Assembly: GCA_012931725.1 (NCBI GenBank) | Contig: CM022945.1 | Span: 102,493,951 to 102,557,950 of the forward strand | Origin: Litsea cubeba | Lineage: Eukaryota > Streptophyta > Magnoliopsida > Laurales > Lauraceae | Length of the DNA stretch: 64,000 bases | Reading direction: 5' to 3' | Shown: one piece after another, positions 47,763 through 59,681 of the stretch | Layout: the number at the start of each line of letters is the position of its first letter | Position numbering within the stretch: position 1 is the stretch's first letter | Translations under genes and position numbers: made by a program | Notes under the pieces: model-generated | What the model saw: the letters and a program-made list of their open reading frames with translations, nothing else | Told to the model about the DNA's origin: nothing | Database searches by the model: none

Positions 47763-47913
47763 ACTGAATTTCTAAAAATGAAAAAAAAGGACATACAAAA
47801 AAAAATTCGATTATCTTCCAAAAATGAAAAATCATAATCGAATTTCAAAAAATGGGAAAAAATAAAGGCCATACAAAAAAAAAAATTCAATTATCTTTCA
47901 AAAATGAAAACTC
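47763..47913. repeat. Two-copy A-rich tandem repeat (leader intron, unit 2)
   Basis: Counterpart of the three-copy array at 35276-35508. Confidence 0.7.
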
Positions 47914-48327
47914 AAGTCAAATAATAAGAAATGGAGGTTAACCATTCCTAAGCACAATAGCATCAGAACTCAGATCACAGTCATTGCTGGAACATATTTG
48001 ATACATACATACTTAGAGAAGAGATCACATAGGTTATGTCTGTGCATGGGAGTACACAACTTGCACATCAATCATTTGGGGCCCACTTTTGATTGATCCA
48101 AGCCGTTCATACCACAACCCACCCAAAGACAAGTAAGCTCCACAAGTTTTACTTTGATTGGAGTAATGTATACCATTAGATTCATCAAATATTGAAATAA
48201 TGGAATTAAATATTAAATTAAATACCTATTTGTATAAGCTGACCCCTTCATAGGCGGAACAAAGCTTTGACCATGAACAGCCTATATACGATTAAAAACC
48301 AACAACATATAACAATTCAAATGTAAA

Positions 48328-49407
48328 TTGGATAGTATCAAGATGTGGGTCTTTTCTGTCTCATCTTTCTACTCGTTCTAGGGGGCAAGGGAGGGGTGCA
48401 GAAGTAAATTGGCAAGCATTTGGAAACTCAAGGCTCCACCCAGGGTTGTAGCTTTTGCATGGATAGCCCTAACAAGACGAATTTTAACTATTGACAATCT
48501 CAGGAAGAGAGGGAATATTATCGTCAATGCTTGCTCAATGTGCTTGGAGGATGAGGAAAATGTCGGTCATCTTCTTTTATGATGTAGGTGTGGCAAAAAT
48601 ACGGAATTCTGTCTTAAGCTGGTTTAGATGTTCATGGGTTATGCCGGAAGGTATTCAACAACTTTTTGAGGCGTGGAACTCTCCAATTGGAAACCCTAAT
48701 AATAAGATTACGTTTGGTAATTTTACTAGTAAAGTCAAGTCAAGTTAGTCAAATTAAACATCAAATCAAAAGCACTTTTTACCATAACTCCCTCCATCTT
48801 TTCCAAAAAAAAAAAAATCAAAAAGCAACTACCTTTATTAACTAAAAGACAAAAAAAACTTCATTTCCCCATATAAAAAGTCAAAAATATTCCATCCCAA
48901 ACAACTTAAAACAAAATACCATCATAACCCACTACATATTTTATTCATTCTTTTTATTTCACTTCACTCCACTTGATTTTAAAAGTAAATTGCCAAACGT
49001 ACCTAACGAAAGGAGCTATGGAGTCTTTCGTTTCTAGCAGTCCTATGGCACATTTGGAAGGAGAGAAATGTGAGATGTTTTGAAGGAACAAAATCTAAGG
49101 AGGAAATCTTATGTGAGAAGATAAATTTTTTGGTAGCGCAATGGGTGAAGATAAATCCAATATTCAAAGATTATCCTGCTGACCAGGTAAGTGTAAAATT
49201 GGGAGTAGATAGCGCTCTTGGATTCTGGGTGTCAGTCAGACTTTTATCTGCTTTGTTTTCTGTACTAACTGTCTATACTCTGTTTGCTGCTCTTGCTCTT
49301 TGCTCGTGGTCTTTAGCTCTGTGGCTTGTGTTTTTCTTTCCTTCCTAATCAGTATAACTCTTTTGTACTGATTTGGTTTTAATGAAAGTTAACATTAAAA
49401 AAAAAAT
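48328..49407 (+). mobile_element. 5'-truncated L1-type LINE with 18-bp target duplication
   Basis: Flanked by TAACAATTCAAATGTAAA at 48310-48327 and 49408-49425, with an A-run at its 3' end. Plus-strand translation shows the reverse-transcriptase-associated zinc domain: IWKLKAPPRVVAFAWIAL, LTIDNLRKRG, C-S-M-C-L-E-D-E-E-N-V-G-H-L-L-L (then a stop), and after a nested insert LAVLWHIWKERNVRCFEG. Unit 1 carries the single-copy target at 36036-36053. Confidence 0.9.
48708..49003. mobile_element. MITE nested in the LINE
   Basis: Begins ACGTTTGGTAATTTTACT and ends AGTAAATTGCCAAACGT; the sequence between is unrelated to the LINE, whose reading frame resumes on the far side. The termini match the foldback family at 19211-19762. 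Confidence 0.7.
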
Positions 49408-49906
49408 TAACAATTCAAATGTAAAGAAATCAAGACCACTACCTATTCACTAGAAGGCATGTGATGTGAACGGTTTGGATCACACAAAGATGGCCCCCAC
49501 ATGCCTCAACTTAGCACGAGCTCACGGTATCTCCCATGCGGAAGTTAGCATACAATAATTTCCCATATGCTTGTCAAGGAATATATGCCTTTAGAGTTTA
49601 GACTAACCATCATATAAGATCCTCGAGACCCAGATCCAGACAACCGATGCTTCAGTATCCATTGATCTGTACGTGAAACCTCTATGGCCCTAAACTATTA
49701 CAGTAAAAAAAATCTTGATCATCAAGTAGTTGGCATTTCTTTCCACATATTTTCTTATCATTTAAGTAACTGCAGTATGATGGGAAATATTCTCCTACGA
49801 TCAGACTGAATGCTTATCATATGAAGTCCAGCTCATGGGGCCCACTTATCAGTGAAAGTGGGAGTGGCGGTGGGATGCATAGCAAGGCCTCTTTATCAGT
49901 AAGGAT

Positions 49907-52900
49907 TAGAGGTGTAAATCTGGGCGGGCGGCCCAAGCCCAGCACGGGCCCGGCACGAAAAAACCGTGCCTGGAGTCAACGGGCCTGCCTGGCCCGGCAG
50001 TCACGCTGGGCCGTGCTGGGCCCAACCTACCCGACCCAAGGCACGGCCCGGCTAAAATCCGTGCCGTGCTGGGCCAGTGCCCCAAGCCCGGGGGCGGCCG
50101 GCCCGGCCCGAGGCATGGCCCAGGCCCGGCCCGGCCCCAATGGTCACATTTTTTAAAAATGCCCCTCTCAAAAAATGGTCATAATGGGGTTTTTTACATT
50201 TTAAACCCCCCCACCCGCAACAGCTATAAACGGTCAATTTTTTTTTTTTTTTTTTGGGGGGGGGGGGGGGGGGGTATTAGTGTCTTTAGATCATTTTGTA
50301 CCATTATACCCCCCCCCCCCCCCCCCCCCCCAAACTGCTATAAAACGATCATATGAGGGGATATTTTATGTCATTTTATCACTTAGGAATTCTATAAATA
50401 GCCCTCATTCCTCTCATTTCTCTACACTCATCTACTCTCTCATTTCTCACACTCCCTCTAAAGTTCTAAGGCTCTAAACTCTCTTAAGTCTCATTCTAAA
50501 GTCTAAGCTTTCTCTACAAAGTTTTCTAAGAAGTGAAGTGTGAGGGTGACTTCTCTAAAGTGGAGGGTTCAACTAAGAAGGACTTCTCCATTAGCTCTCC
50601 CCTCTCTTATAAAGGCATTTATTATCTTTAATTTTGATTTTTATTTAGTAACAATATACATAGTAATATTATATATTAAGTCTCATCTTCTCCCCTTTCT
50701 TATATAAATTATCACAAAAAACACATTATATATAATTATTTATTTAAGCTTTTTTTTTAATCTTTTATTCAGAAAATGGCTGGACCATCACAACCTTTCA
50801 ACCTTGACTTCTCTCTAAATGAGGAAGATCTTGGTTTTTTTCATTTAGATCAAAGTCAGGGCATAGAATTAGATAGTAATAATCCCCAAGATCCGGCATG
50901 TTCGGTTTCTATAACTAAAAAGAAGAGAAAAACAAGATTGACTTCTCCTGTATGGTCTCATTTTGCTAAAGTTATTGTCCCCTGTCCCAAAGGAGGAACA
51001 GAAGAGAAGGCACAATGTAAATATTGCAAAGATCTCCTCAGTGGCAAATCATCAAACTGCATTGGCCACCTTAATAGACACATGAAAACGTGTTTGCGCA
51101 AACACACAAATACCGCTAACGCTTTAAAAGATTTTTGAGGTCTGCTTTTGTTCCTTCATGGCAGAAAATATCTAAAGTTACTGCTAGAAATGATGCAATA
51201 AAGACTTTTTTGAAAGAAATTTTTTTTTTTAATATTTTTGAAAATATACCTAGAAAAGTGGCTTTAACTTCAGATTTATGGACCTCTAAACAAAATCTAG
51301 GGTACATAGTAATTACATCATATTATATTGATAGTGATTGGGTGATGCAGAAAAGAATGATAGCGTTTTCTATGCTAGAATTCCCACACACAGGTGTTAG
51401 GATAGGGTCCACCATTCTTGAAAAACTTAGAGAATATAAAATTAAAAATAAAATAATTTCTATAACTTTAGATAATGCAAGCACTAACAATGTCGCAGCA
51501 GATTTACTAAAACATTCGATTCAACTTCATTTAAATAGAGATTTATTTCATAATAGATGTGCATGCCACATCATAAATCTTATCGTACAAGTAGGGGTGA
51601 AATTAATTAGAGATGATTTAGAGATTATTAAATGGATTGTAGGATACATTTTTTGTTCTCCCTCACGAAAACAATGGTGGAGGGACATGTGTAAATTTGA
51701 ATCTAAGACCAAAGAAAATATCATATGATGTAAAGCATAGATGGAAATTTATCTATAAAATATTAAAAGAATCATGTGCCTATAAAATGACACTAAATCA
51801 ATATTGTCAACTTTATTTGGAGCATGAAAATATTTTTATAACTGATGATAAATGGACCCTTCTTGAGATAATAAGAGATTTTTTAAAAGTTTTTCATGAT
51901 GCAACATTGTTTTTTTTTTCCGGGGTATATTACCCCACATCAAATCAAGCTTTAGCCCATTTTTATGAAATAAGTCTTACTTTTAAAAAGTATAGAGATT
52001 TTCCAATTTTTCAACTTACGTGTGTACAAATGGAGGAAAAGTTTTCATCATATTGGAGAATAGCTCCTTTAACAATTTGTATAGCTGCTGCATTAGACCC
52101 TAGATTGAAATTACGAGGTGTAGAAACCATTCTTGATGAAATAAACTCTAATATGAATACAACTAATATAAATGACATGACAACAATTAAAACACAATTA
52201 GAAATACTTTATTTGGATTATGCTACCCGATTAGGTAGATCCATAGCACCCACGGTCCCAACAGGCCCTCCTCAAATACATAAAGAAAAAAAAGAATGCC
52301 ATTTTGAGTATTATGAGAAAATCTCAGGGAAATAACTCATCTTCTTCCGGAGGATCTCACAACCTTCATGAATTAACAATGTACCTGGGGAACGATCCTG
52401 TTACAATCTTGGATGATGAAGAAGTTGATTTTGATATTTTGGCATGGTGAAAATCATTCAAAACTAATTTTCCCGTGCTTTCCGCCATAGCCCGTGATAT
52501 ACTAACAATGTCAGCGTCTACAGTTGCATCAGAGTAGGCATTTAGTGCAAGTGGACGCCTTATTGACCCCAGTAGGACTATGCTTACAGAAGAAACCATT
52601 GAGGCCTGCATGTGCTTACGGGATTGGTATCAAGCAGAGGATAGGAAACAACACCTCGATGATGATGAGATTGAGATAGAAGACGAGCTAGTGGCGTTAG
52701 AAATATCATAGTATAATTTTTTTTAGAATGTATAATAGACTTGCAACTTTTAATTTATTTTTTAGAATGTATCATAGGGTTTTAAACTTGTAATTTGTTT
52801 TTTAGAATGTCTCATAGGTTTGTAAACTTGTAATTTATTTTTTAGAATGTATCATAGGTTTTTAAAGTTGTTATTCTTTTTTCATTTATCAAAAGGTTTG

Positions 52901-53338
52901 AATTTCATTATATATATTGATCCAAGTTCAAACTTGTAATTTTTTTGAATTTTTGTAACTTAAATTTTAAGGAAATACAATTTATTTGATGTATTTTTTC
53001 AAAACATCATTAGTGTTATTATACTTGTTCATTTCTCTTAATTTCTTTATTTTAATGAAAATGGTTAAGACCAAGAGTGAAGAGTCTAAGTCTCTATGAC
53101 TTAAAAAACTTTAAAAAAATTTAAATAAAATTAAAAAAAAGGGAGGGGGATATGTGGGCCGCCCACGGGCGGCACGGCCCAGGCCAGGTTGGGCCCGGCC
53201 CATCACGGCACTACCAGGGCCGTGCTGGGCTGACCCAAGAGGCCTTGGGCCTGACACGGCACGACCCGCACAATTATCATGGGCCGTGCCCGGCCGGGCC
53301 CTTCTTCAGTGTCGGCACGGCCCAGATTTTCATCCCTA
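49907..53338 (+). mobile_element. hAT transposon, 3.4 kb, with 8-bp target duplication
   Basis: Termini TAGAGGTGTAAATCTGGGC and, inverted, TAGGGATGAAAATCTGGGC; GTAAGGAT at 49899-49906 and 53339-53346. Subterminal regions are packed with GGCCCGGC/GCACGG words, typical of this hAT group. Carries a dead transposase (next entry). Poly-G and poly-C runs lie at 50257-50275 and 50311-50332. The empty site is at 36529-36536 in unit 1. Confidence 0.95.
50776..52711 (+). pseudogene. hAT transposase, BED zinc finger type, disrupted
   Basis: ATG at 50776 opens a frame with a BED finger (SPVWSHFAKV ... C-K-Y-C ... H-L-N-R-H, about residues 55-110). After a stop and frame change near 51134 comes the RNase-H-like core (ALTSDLWTSKQNLGYIVITS, SITLDNASTNN, H-N-R-C-A-C-H-I-I-N-L). 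Another frame change near 51700 leads to the helical region (LDPRLKLRGVE), and the hAT C-terminal dimerisation motif reads TVASE-stop-AFSASGRLIDPSR near 52530. The family transposase excises and inserts DNA. Sequence usually lying between the finger and the core appears deleted. Not functional. Confidence 0.9.
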
Positions 53339-53349
53339 GTAAGGATCAA

Positions 53350-53752
53350 TAAAAAATGGAAAGTTTTCAAATAAGGCCATAAGTTTTTTACTTATTTCAA
53401 AAAAGGATATAAGTTTCAAAACTTTTCAAAGTAGAGCCTAAGTTTTCAAGGACAACTGCGCATTTAAAGGTATTTTTGGGGACTTTTTTCCCAAATTTTT
53501 TAAAATACCTAAATAACCCTTCATTGAAACCAAATGTGCCCCCAATTCCTCCATCTTCTCCTCCTTTTCTTCGCCGCCAGCCTCAATCACCACAGTGATC
53601 ATGAAGGAAAAAATCTTGTTGGAAAATACCTTCCAATGACTGGTTGTCCTTAATTGAAAACTTAGGCCCTAATTTGAAAACTTTTGAAACTTGTATCCCT
53701 TTTTGAAATAAGGCAAAATTTTAAGGTCTTATTTGAAATTTCCCCATAAAAC
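53350..53752. mobile_element. MITE with inverted ends (unit 2 copy)
   Basis: Counterpart of 36538-37057 with an internal deletion; the hAT element inserted directly beside its left end. Confidence 0.65.
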
Positions 53753-54301
53753 ATCAGCACTGTGAGATCATCCTAGCCCTTGATTAAAAAGGGCCAAAGT
53801 TCAGTGTCCTTTTAACCATAGATTTCTTTGCAATCAGGCCCGTGCTAGATCATGGGGGATAAGAATCTGCAAGGGCCTGCGATGATCAAATGTGGGCCCC
53901 ACTCGTTAGGATAGGGGTTTCCACCAACGATTGCCGTCAAAGCTTATCCAAGAAGTTCCAACCAGATAGATCACCATGATCGAAGCTGCATCAATTCGTA
54001 TCCAACATATTATATGTCTCACAAAACCACAGTCCGTATAGCTCAAAGCTCCAATAAACCCTAATAAAACCATAGCAATCAAACAACTTCCGATCGAAAA
54101 CCTACCCAAAAAAAAACGCATAAACGATCAAACCCAAACAAGGACCCTAGAAACCCAAGAACACAAATCTTCAACGAATTTCACAGCTATCAACAGAAAA
54201 GATTCAATCTTTCCACCAAAAACAGATCAATTCTACATCAGAAAGGATAACATTCTAATCACGAACCCTAGATTTCAGAGATTAGGGTTTCAACAACTTA
54301 C

Positions 54302-54413
54302 CTCGAACGTTAGTGAGTGCGAGTGAGACGCCAAAACGCAACAGCAAAAGAGAAAGCAAGACGAAGGAAGAAATGAGAGAGGAACCAACACGGAATTCTC
54401 GGTATTATTTATA
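54302..54413 (-). promoter_or_regulatory. TATA promoter and non-coding first exon of NAC unit 2
   Basis: TATAAATA at 54413-54406, then a leader exon ending CGAG|GTAAGTTG at 54302. Conserved with unit 1 in sequence and spacing. Confidence 0.65.
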
Positions 54414-55432
54414 GTGATCGAGCCCGAGCACATCTCAACTATTCTCGCTTAAGTCAGCTTAAGTGGGCCACCCTTTCGTTATCGGAATCTAAACCGTTAA
54501 ATGAAAGTTAGAGTGACGTCATCGCTAAATGGCCACGAAATCCACCGTCCGTGGAATGCATTGAGTGCATGTGGTAAAAATCTGTACCGTGGAATCGTGG
54601 TCGTGACGGTCAATGATGGGTAGAAATTGAAATCGGACGGTTGAGATTACGCAGAAGATTGATCGTGTTGATTGGCGAAGCTGCCACGTAGGATCGGAAA
54701 AAGCAGTGAGTAAAGGTATCATGAGAAATCCGAACATTCCGGAAGAGTGTAGAGGCTTCAGAAATGGGTTTCTCTGTCCAAGGCCGTGGGCTTTGAATTG
54801 TGCTCGAGCCGTTCATCTGGGAGTGTGGTGGGGCCCACTTCATGATGATCGGCTTTTTTTTTAATCTGAGCCGCTCAGTGAGTGTGGGTCCCACATCTGA
54901 TCCATGCATTGCAAGAGTGATTGGGATCATATGATTCTTTGGACAAGATCAAATTAGATTGAAAAGTTCAATAATCGAATCATCAAGATGGACGGTCATG
55001 ATCAACTATTATTACACAGTTGGGCCCACCATGGATTCGATATCAATGTTAAATATCGCTTTGATTGATCATGGCCATCCATCTCCAAGGGTCAACAAAA
55101 TGGGCCATCCAAAATCAAAAGCCTTCCTTGGTTACTTAACGTTGCGGCAGAAAAATAAATAAGAAGGTGATTATAAGAAACTCCCTTGGTTTTGCTGAAA
55201 TATCCAAAAACACCTTTGACTATATCTTAAAATTTGCCAAAGCACCCAAAAACATTTTTTTGGGGGGGGCATATAAAGGGCGTTCTTTACTTCTTTTCTC
55301 ATGGAAACCCTAATCCAAACATGATCAAACCCATCACCACCCAAAATTCGTTGATCCATCCAAACACAAATTTTGTTGATGAATGATGTATGATGGACGG
55401 CTATGTGAACCAAATGTAGGCTATTGTTTGGA

Positions 55433-55805
55433 ATTTGTTTGAATCATTTGGGTGGCTCGATTATATTCAGTGAAGCAAATTGAATGATTCCAAATCAATT
55501 TAAATGGGAAAGGTCGAACCGTCCACTTAAGACTGTCCTCAATAAGATCATTACTATTGGATCGCCCACGCCATTAGGACTGAGAAGAATGATCAGTTGA
55601 TAGATTCTTGCAAAAACTATCCAATCATTTATTTTTTCTCATAAGCGATTTAATGATCTTTAACCGCCAGATCTTACACGGGCTTGGGTGATGGTTCAAT
55701 AGCATAAGGTGTGGGTTTTCTCCTTGTGTGTGTTTGAGTCCCACCTCATATGGCGTATATGCGTTGCTGCATCGTGCATGCACAGGGTAATGGTCCTCTC
55801 AACTA
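55433..55805. other. Intergenic DNA right of unit 2
   Basis: No gene or clear repeat seen. Confidence 0.4.
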
Positions 55806-55985
55806 AAGACCCTGTAAGAACCGCTCCTTATCCGAGTGGTAAGGAGCATCGGTTCTTACTTGGCTGCCCAGAGTTTGAACCACGGCTTGTTCGGACCTCC
55901 TTCTCACTTGAGTTAGCTACCTTTCCGTGTGTATGTGAACTCTCTCTTGCGTCCAAAGTTGGATCAGGTTGAGATTGGACTGCAT
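55806..55985 (+). repeat. tRNA-derived SINE candidate
   Basis: An A-box-like TATCCGAGTGGTAAGGAG is followed after ~35 nt by a B-box-like AGTTTGAACCA and a C/T-rich body. No poly-A tail or target duplication was established. Distinct from the family at 13785. Confidence 0.45.
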
Positions 55986-56229
55986 GATCAAATGTAGCTA
56001 CATTGTACAACTAGGAAAGCAACAAGTCCAAATAAAATGGGCTTGACTTTGAGGTCGAGCAAAAGCCAATAGAAAGGCCCAATTGGCTGAAAAGAAGGTT
56101 TCAATCTTCCCAAGCCAGAGCAAGAAGAAACATCTGTCCAACATTCCAGCCGAAAACCATCTTGGATGCTAAAGAATTACTAGTTCAACTTTTTTTTATG
56201 CTTGACCCTCATGCTAAAAATAAATGTAA

Positions 56230-56680
56230 GTTCGAATTAGGCATGAAAATTTGGGGGCCATATTGTTCAGGCGAGACGTGCCTGAGCCGTGCTGTGTCGT
56301 GTCCAGGTAGCTGAGGGCTTAACCCAGCACAACCCAAGGTACAAATTTATCCATGTCGTGTCTCAGGCGAGCTGGGCCAGCCCACATGCCTCTTTTAATT
56401 ATTTTTATATAAATTGAAATAGATTTTGTCGACTTTTAGGGTTCTTAACTTTAAATAAAGTTGAAACTATTAAAATAAATTTACAGACATTGAGTTAATT
56501 TACTAATAAATAACAAATCTTTAATTATTTTAAATTTTATTTATATAAAAAAATTTAAATTATATATGGGTTGTGTCGTGTCGTGCCAAGCCAAGGCCCA
56601 GGGGCAGGGACACCTTTTCCAGCACGACCCATGGGAATAACTGGGCCGTGTCGTGCTAGCACGTTGACTTGGTCAATGGC
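56230..56680. mobile_element. Degenerate hAT-like element
   Basis: Left text TTAGGCATGAAAATTTGGG resembles the inverted terminus of the hAT at 49907. Both ends carry CGTGTCGTG/GCACGAC words around an AT-rich core. Ends and duplication are not sharp. Confidence 0.45.
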
Positions 56681-57170
56681 CACGCACGATTTTTCCACTA
56701 CCACAAAAATCACGAAAAACGACGTCGGGAATTTTAAATTGATTTTTAAAAAAAAAACGACGGCCTGGAGTTGCTCGGTAAATACTAAAAAACAACTAAA
56801 AATGAAAGTAAAGCCTTGATACAAAAGTCATTTATTTCATCTTGATGTATAATGTGCACACAGGGACATGTTCATTTGGAGCCTTGGCTTTTATAGTAGT
56901 ATCAGATAGTGGCAGAAGAGTTATGCCTATACAGCAATGAAGAAATCTGCAACAACATTGTGTTCCTGTACCAAATATTTCTTGTCAATTGCTGATATTG
57001 ATTTCTACAGAGAAACACTAGTATCTCAATGTGATGTTATTAATCTCTCACTTACATTTCTCCCAGTCCAAAATTTGAACTGTTTAGAATGGTTGTCACA
57101 CTTTGTGTGCATTTTCTTTATAAAAAAAAAAAGGTACTTCCATCCTACTAAGTAGCCTCCACACTTAACC

Positions 57171-58050
57171 CCAGGGGGTTGGCTGAGTAGTCAGAACCAT
57201 GGTTCCTCCCTCTTCCGAAGCTATAGGTCTTGGTATCCAGGGCCGGCTCTGAGGTTTGGGTGGCCCTAGGCGAGCTCCTAAAAATGGGCCCTATCTTAGA
57301 AAAAAAAAAAGCACACGCAAAATTTTTTTTTTTTGTAGAAGGAACATAGAACTTAACCCCACTAGTAAGATAAAATAAAACATAACTAGTGTCAAAATAA
57401 TTACAAAAACAAAGAATCATCTAAAATTTACTCGTCTCGCAGTTTTCGCTGCAAAATCAGTAATTACATTTGTATAATCTATCTGGTCTCTCCTCTTTGA
57501 TCGAGCACCGAATCAGATCTCAATTCTCAACGCAAGAGAAACCGTGATCAAAGGGCGTTTTTCTTCAATTGGCAGTTTCAGAAAGAGATTCTTGTTGAAT
57601 TTCTTTCACAACCCCTTCTTTCTTCACAGAAATCGATCCAAACGTGGCCCCAGTTCTCCTTCTCGTTGATGAAGATTGAAGAATGAATCTTAATTTTTTT
57701 TCTCTGGGCATCTTAGGTATTTTTTTTTCTTCTTTTCAATTTATGCATTTATGGCAATATAATCTCCTCAAATTCCTGCAATTATGGGTGTAATTAGGGT
57801 ATTAATTTGGTAATTGGGGGCCCTAAAAATTGGTTACCTTGTGTGGGGCCCTAGGCAGTGGCCTAGGGTGACTACCCATCAGAGCCGGCCCTGTTGGTAT
57901 CGATCCCCGGTTTCCCCGCCTTCATAAACTGAATGTTGAGTCCACTTGTGCTACAACCTGGGGGCCACAGGGATTTCACCCGGCTTCTATCTGGACCGGA
58001 GGGATTAGTCCAGCTCAAAGGATTGGGAACCCATCAGTTACCAAAAAGAA
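57171..58050 (+). repeat. SINE split by a transposon
   Basis: The left piece 57171-57237 (GGTTGGCTGAGTAGTC, A-box like) and the right piece 57902-58050 (GATCCCC..., CCCGGCTTCTATCTGGACCGGAGGGATTAGTC and an A-rich tail) make one SINE of the 13785 family, interrupted by the element below. Confidence 0.75.
57238..57893. mobile_element. hAT-type non-autonomous element inside the SINE
   Basis: 656 bp with termini CAGGGCCGGCTCTGA and, inverted, CAGGGCCGGCTCTGA, and the 8-bp direct repeat TTGGTATC at 57230-57237 and 57894-57901. No transposase is seen; inside are T-runs and GC-rich subterminal text with GGCCCTAGGC in both orientations. Confidence 0.93.
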
Positions 58051-58164
58051 AAAAAAAAATAGCCTCCACACTCCCATAATATGATCGTTGAAAAAAATAG
58101 GTGCATTATTATTATTATTATTCACAATATATTAACATATTATGTAAAATGTTTAAGAAAAATA

Positions 58165-58609
58165 ATAGGGTCGAGCTGGATTGGGCCTAGTAATGTTGTT
58201 CTATTAAGCCCGGCCTCAAATTGTCAGAGCTGCAAAAATTTTGTCCAAGCCCTCCCCTCCGGACTTTTAATAAAAACAGAAGTCCAGGGGTTTTCATGGG
58301 CCATGAAGAGTTGGGCTTAGGCGTATCCAGTCCACACCTTCCTTTAGACACACAGGCCTATATCCCTACCAAGCCCAACATGGGCCTTAAGTACCTGGCC
58401 CGAACTTGGCCCGCTTTAAAGATGTCAGGCTTCAGCCCATCCATTCATTCAATTAGGTCGGGTCAGGCTTTAGGCTTTCTATCAATCTTAACCCATATGT
58501 TTTAAACGGGCCAAAGATTTAGATCCAGGCGCACCCCAAATATTAAAACCCATGGTCAGAAACCAGCCCAAAGTGGGCTGGGCTGGCTTGGCCCTTGAGC
58601 ATCCCTACA
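58165..58609. mobile_element. Small hAT-like element
   Basis: GC-rich subterminal words (GGGCCT, GGCCCG, GGGCTGGGCTGG) and a right end GAGCATCCCTA that is the inverse of a TAGGGATG-type hAT terminus. No target duplication confirmed. Confidence 0.45.
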
Positions 58610-59369
58610 GAAGCCATCATTTGTGGGCCTTTTAAGAGCTGGTAATCTCGTAAAAGGGCCTGATTGATAACCCAACTTTGCCCATAAAATTTTTCAAGTA
58701 TGACAATATCACTTTTCTAATCGAATCAAACATACTAAACATTATATTTGTAAAAAAAGATTGATTGAAACAAATCAATTTTAAACAGATCTAATTGAAT
58801 CTGATCTATTCCAAAAAGATTAGACTTGCCAAACAGGCCCGAATGTTTATCAGAGAGGCTAATTCACTTTATCATCAGTTTATTGTAAGATAAGTTATAT
58901 AAAACGTATATGAACAAAATATTGCAAAAAATTAATTTATTTTCGTATTTTGTCAATTTAAGCGCATGATTTATAGATTAATTTAATTTATTTTTTAAGT
59001 GGTTTGGAATTTTAATAGGTGGGCTAAACTGAGGTGGCTCACAAATTAATCATAAAGCACATGATGACTCGATTATACCCATGTTGCATAGGCAATATCC
59101 AAACATTGCCAGATGAGAACATATTTAGTCATCCAATACTCTACATTATTTTCTGATGCCGTTGATCAAAGATTTGAGATTTTGGAAGAATATCTAATGC
59201 CGTTGATCAACCGTTCATATCACTCAATTTGAAGTGAAACTCGGGCTTGTTCCACACATAGGTGTCCAGGCAAATGATTGTCTTTTATCAAATTTAAGTG
59301 GACCCACATATGATGAATCATGTTTTAGCTGCAGCAGATGATAGCACTTTCAGATATGCAGGTTGGAAC
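58610..59369. other. Intergenic DNA, no gene recognised
   Basis: AT-rich; a short word TAATGCCGTTGATCAA is repeated near 59155 and 59198. Nothing gene-like. Confidence 0.45.
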
Positions 59370-59681
59370 TAGGGGTGTTCATGGGCCGGGCTGTGCCGGG
59401 CCAAGTTTTGTCAAAGTGCAACTCATTTAGTTTTAAGGCCTAGTATTCAACCAGATCAAGCCCAGGGTTGTGAAAGCCTGGCCCAGAACCAGCTCATTTG
59501 CAAAAAATGCATACTTATTTATCCTAATAATGCCGGGTAAGGCTGGGCCTTTAAAAGAATAGGTCCAAGTCTAGCCCATTTAATCATGGGGCCAATGAAT
59601 GCAGCCCATGGCCCGAGAACATGGCCAAGATCCAGCCCAAAGCAGACTAAAGTTGTGCTGGCCCTGCTTGTGAGCACCCCA
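59370..59681. mobile_element. Small hAT-like element
   Basis: Left terminus TAGGGGTGTTCATGGGCC; the right end reads, inverted, TGGGGTGCTCACAAGCAGGGCC. Subterminal GGCCCAG/CTGGGCC words. Flanks GTTGGAAC and GTTAAACA do not match well enough to call a duplication. Confidence 0.6.

Larger units (their letters stand above)
39815..55432. repeat. Tandem segmental duplication, unit 2
   Basis: Same order as unit 1: unidentified fragment, NAC exons, leader intron, TATA promoter. Unit 2 lacks the Mutator-like element but has a LINE and a hAT element that unit 1 lacks. Confidence 0.8.

Noticed and set aside
49821..50356. GC-rich frames of about 100 codons
   Set aside because: They are the subterminal GGCCCGGC words of the hAT element, not coding.
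55806..55985. Possible functional tRNA gene
   Set aside because: A- and B-box-like words are present but no cloverleaf with acceptor stem could be folded; a SINE is more likely.
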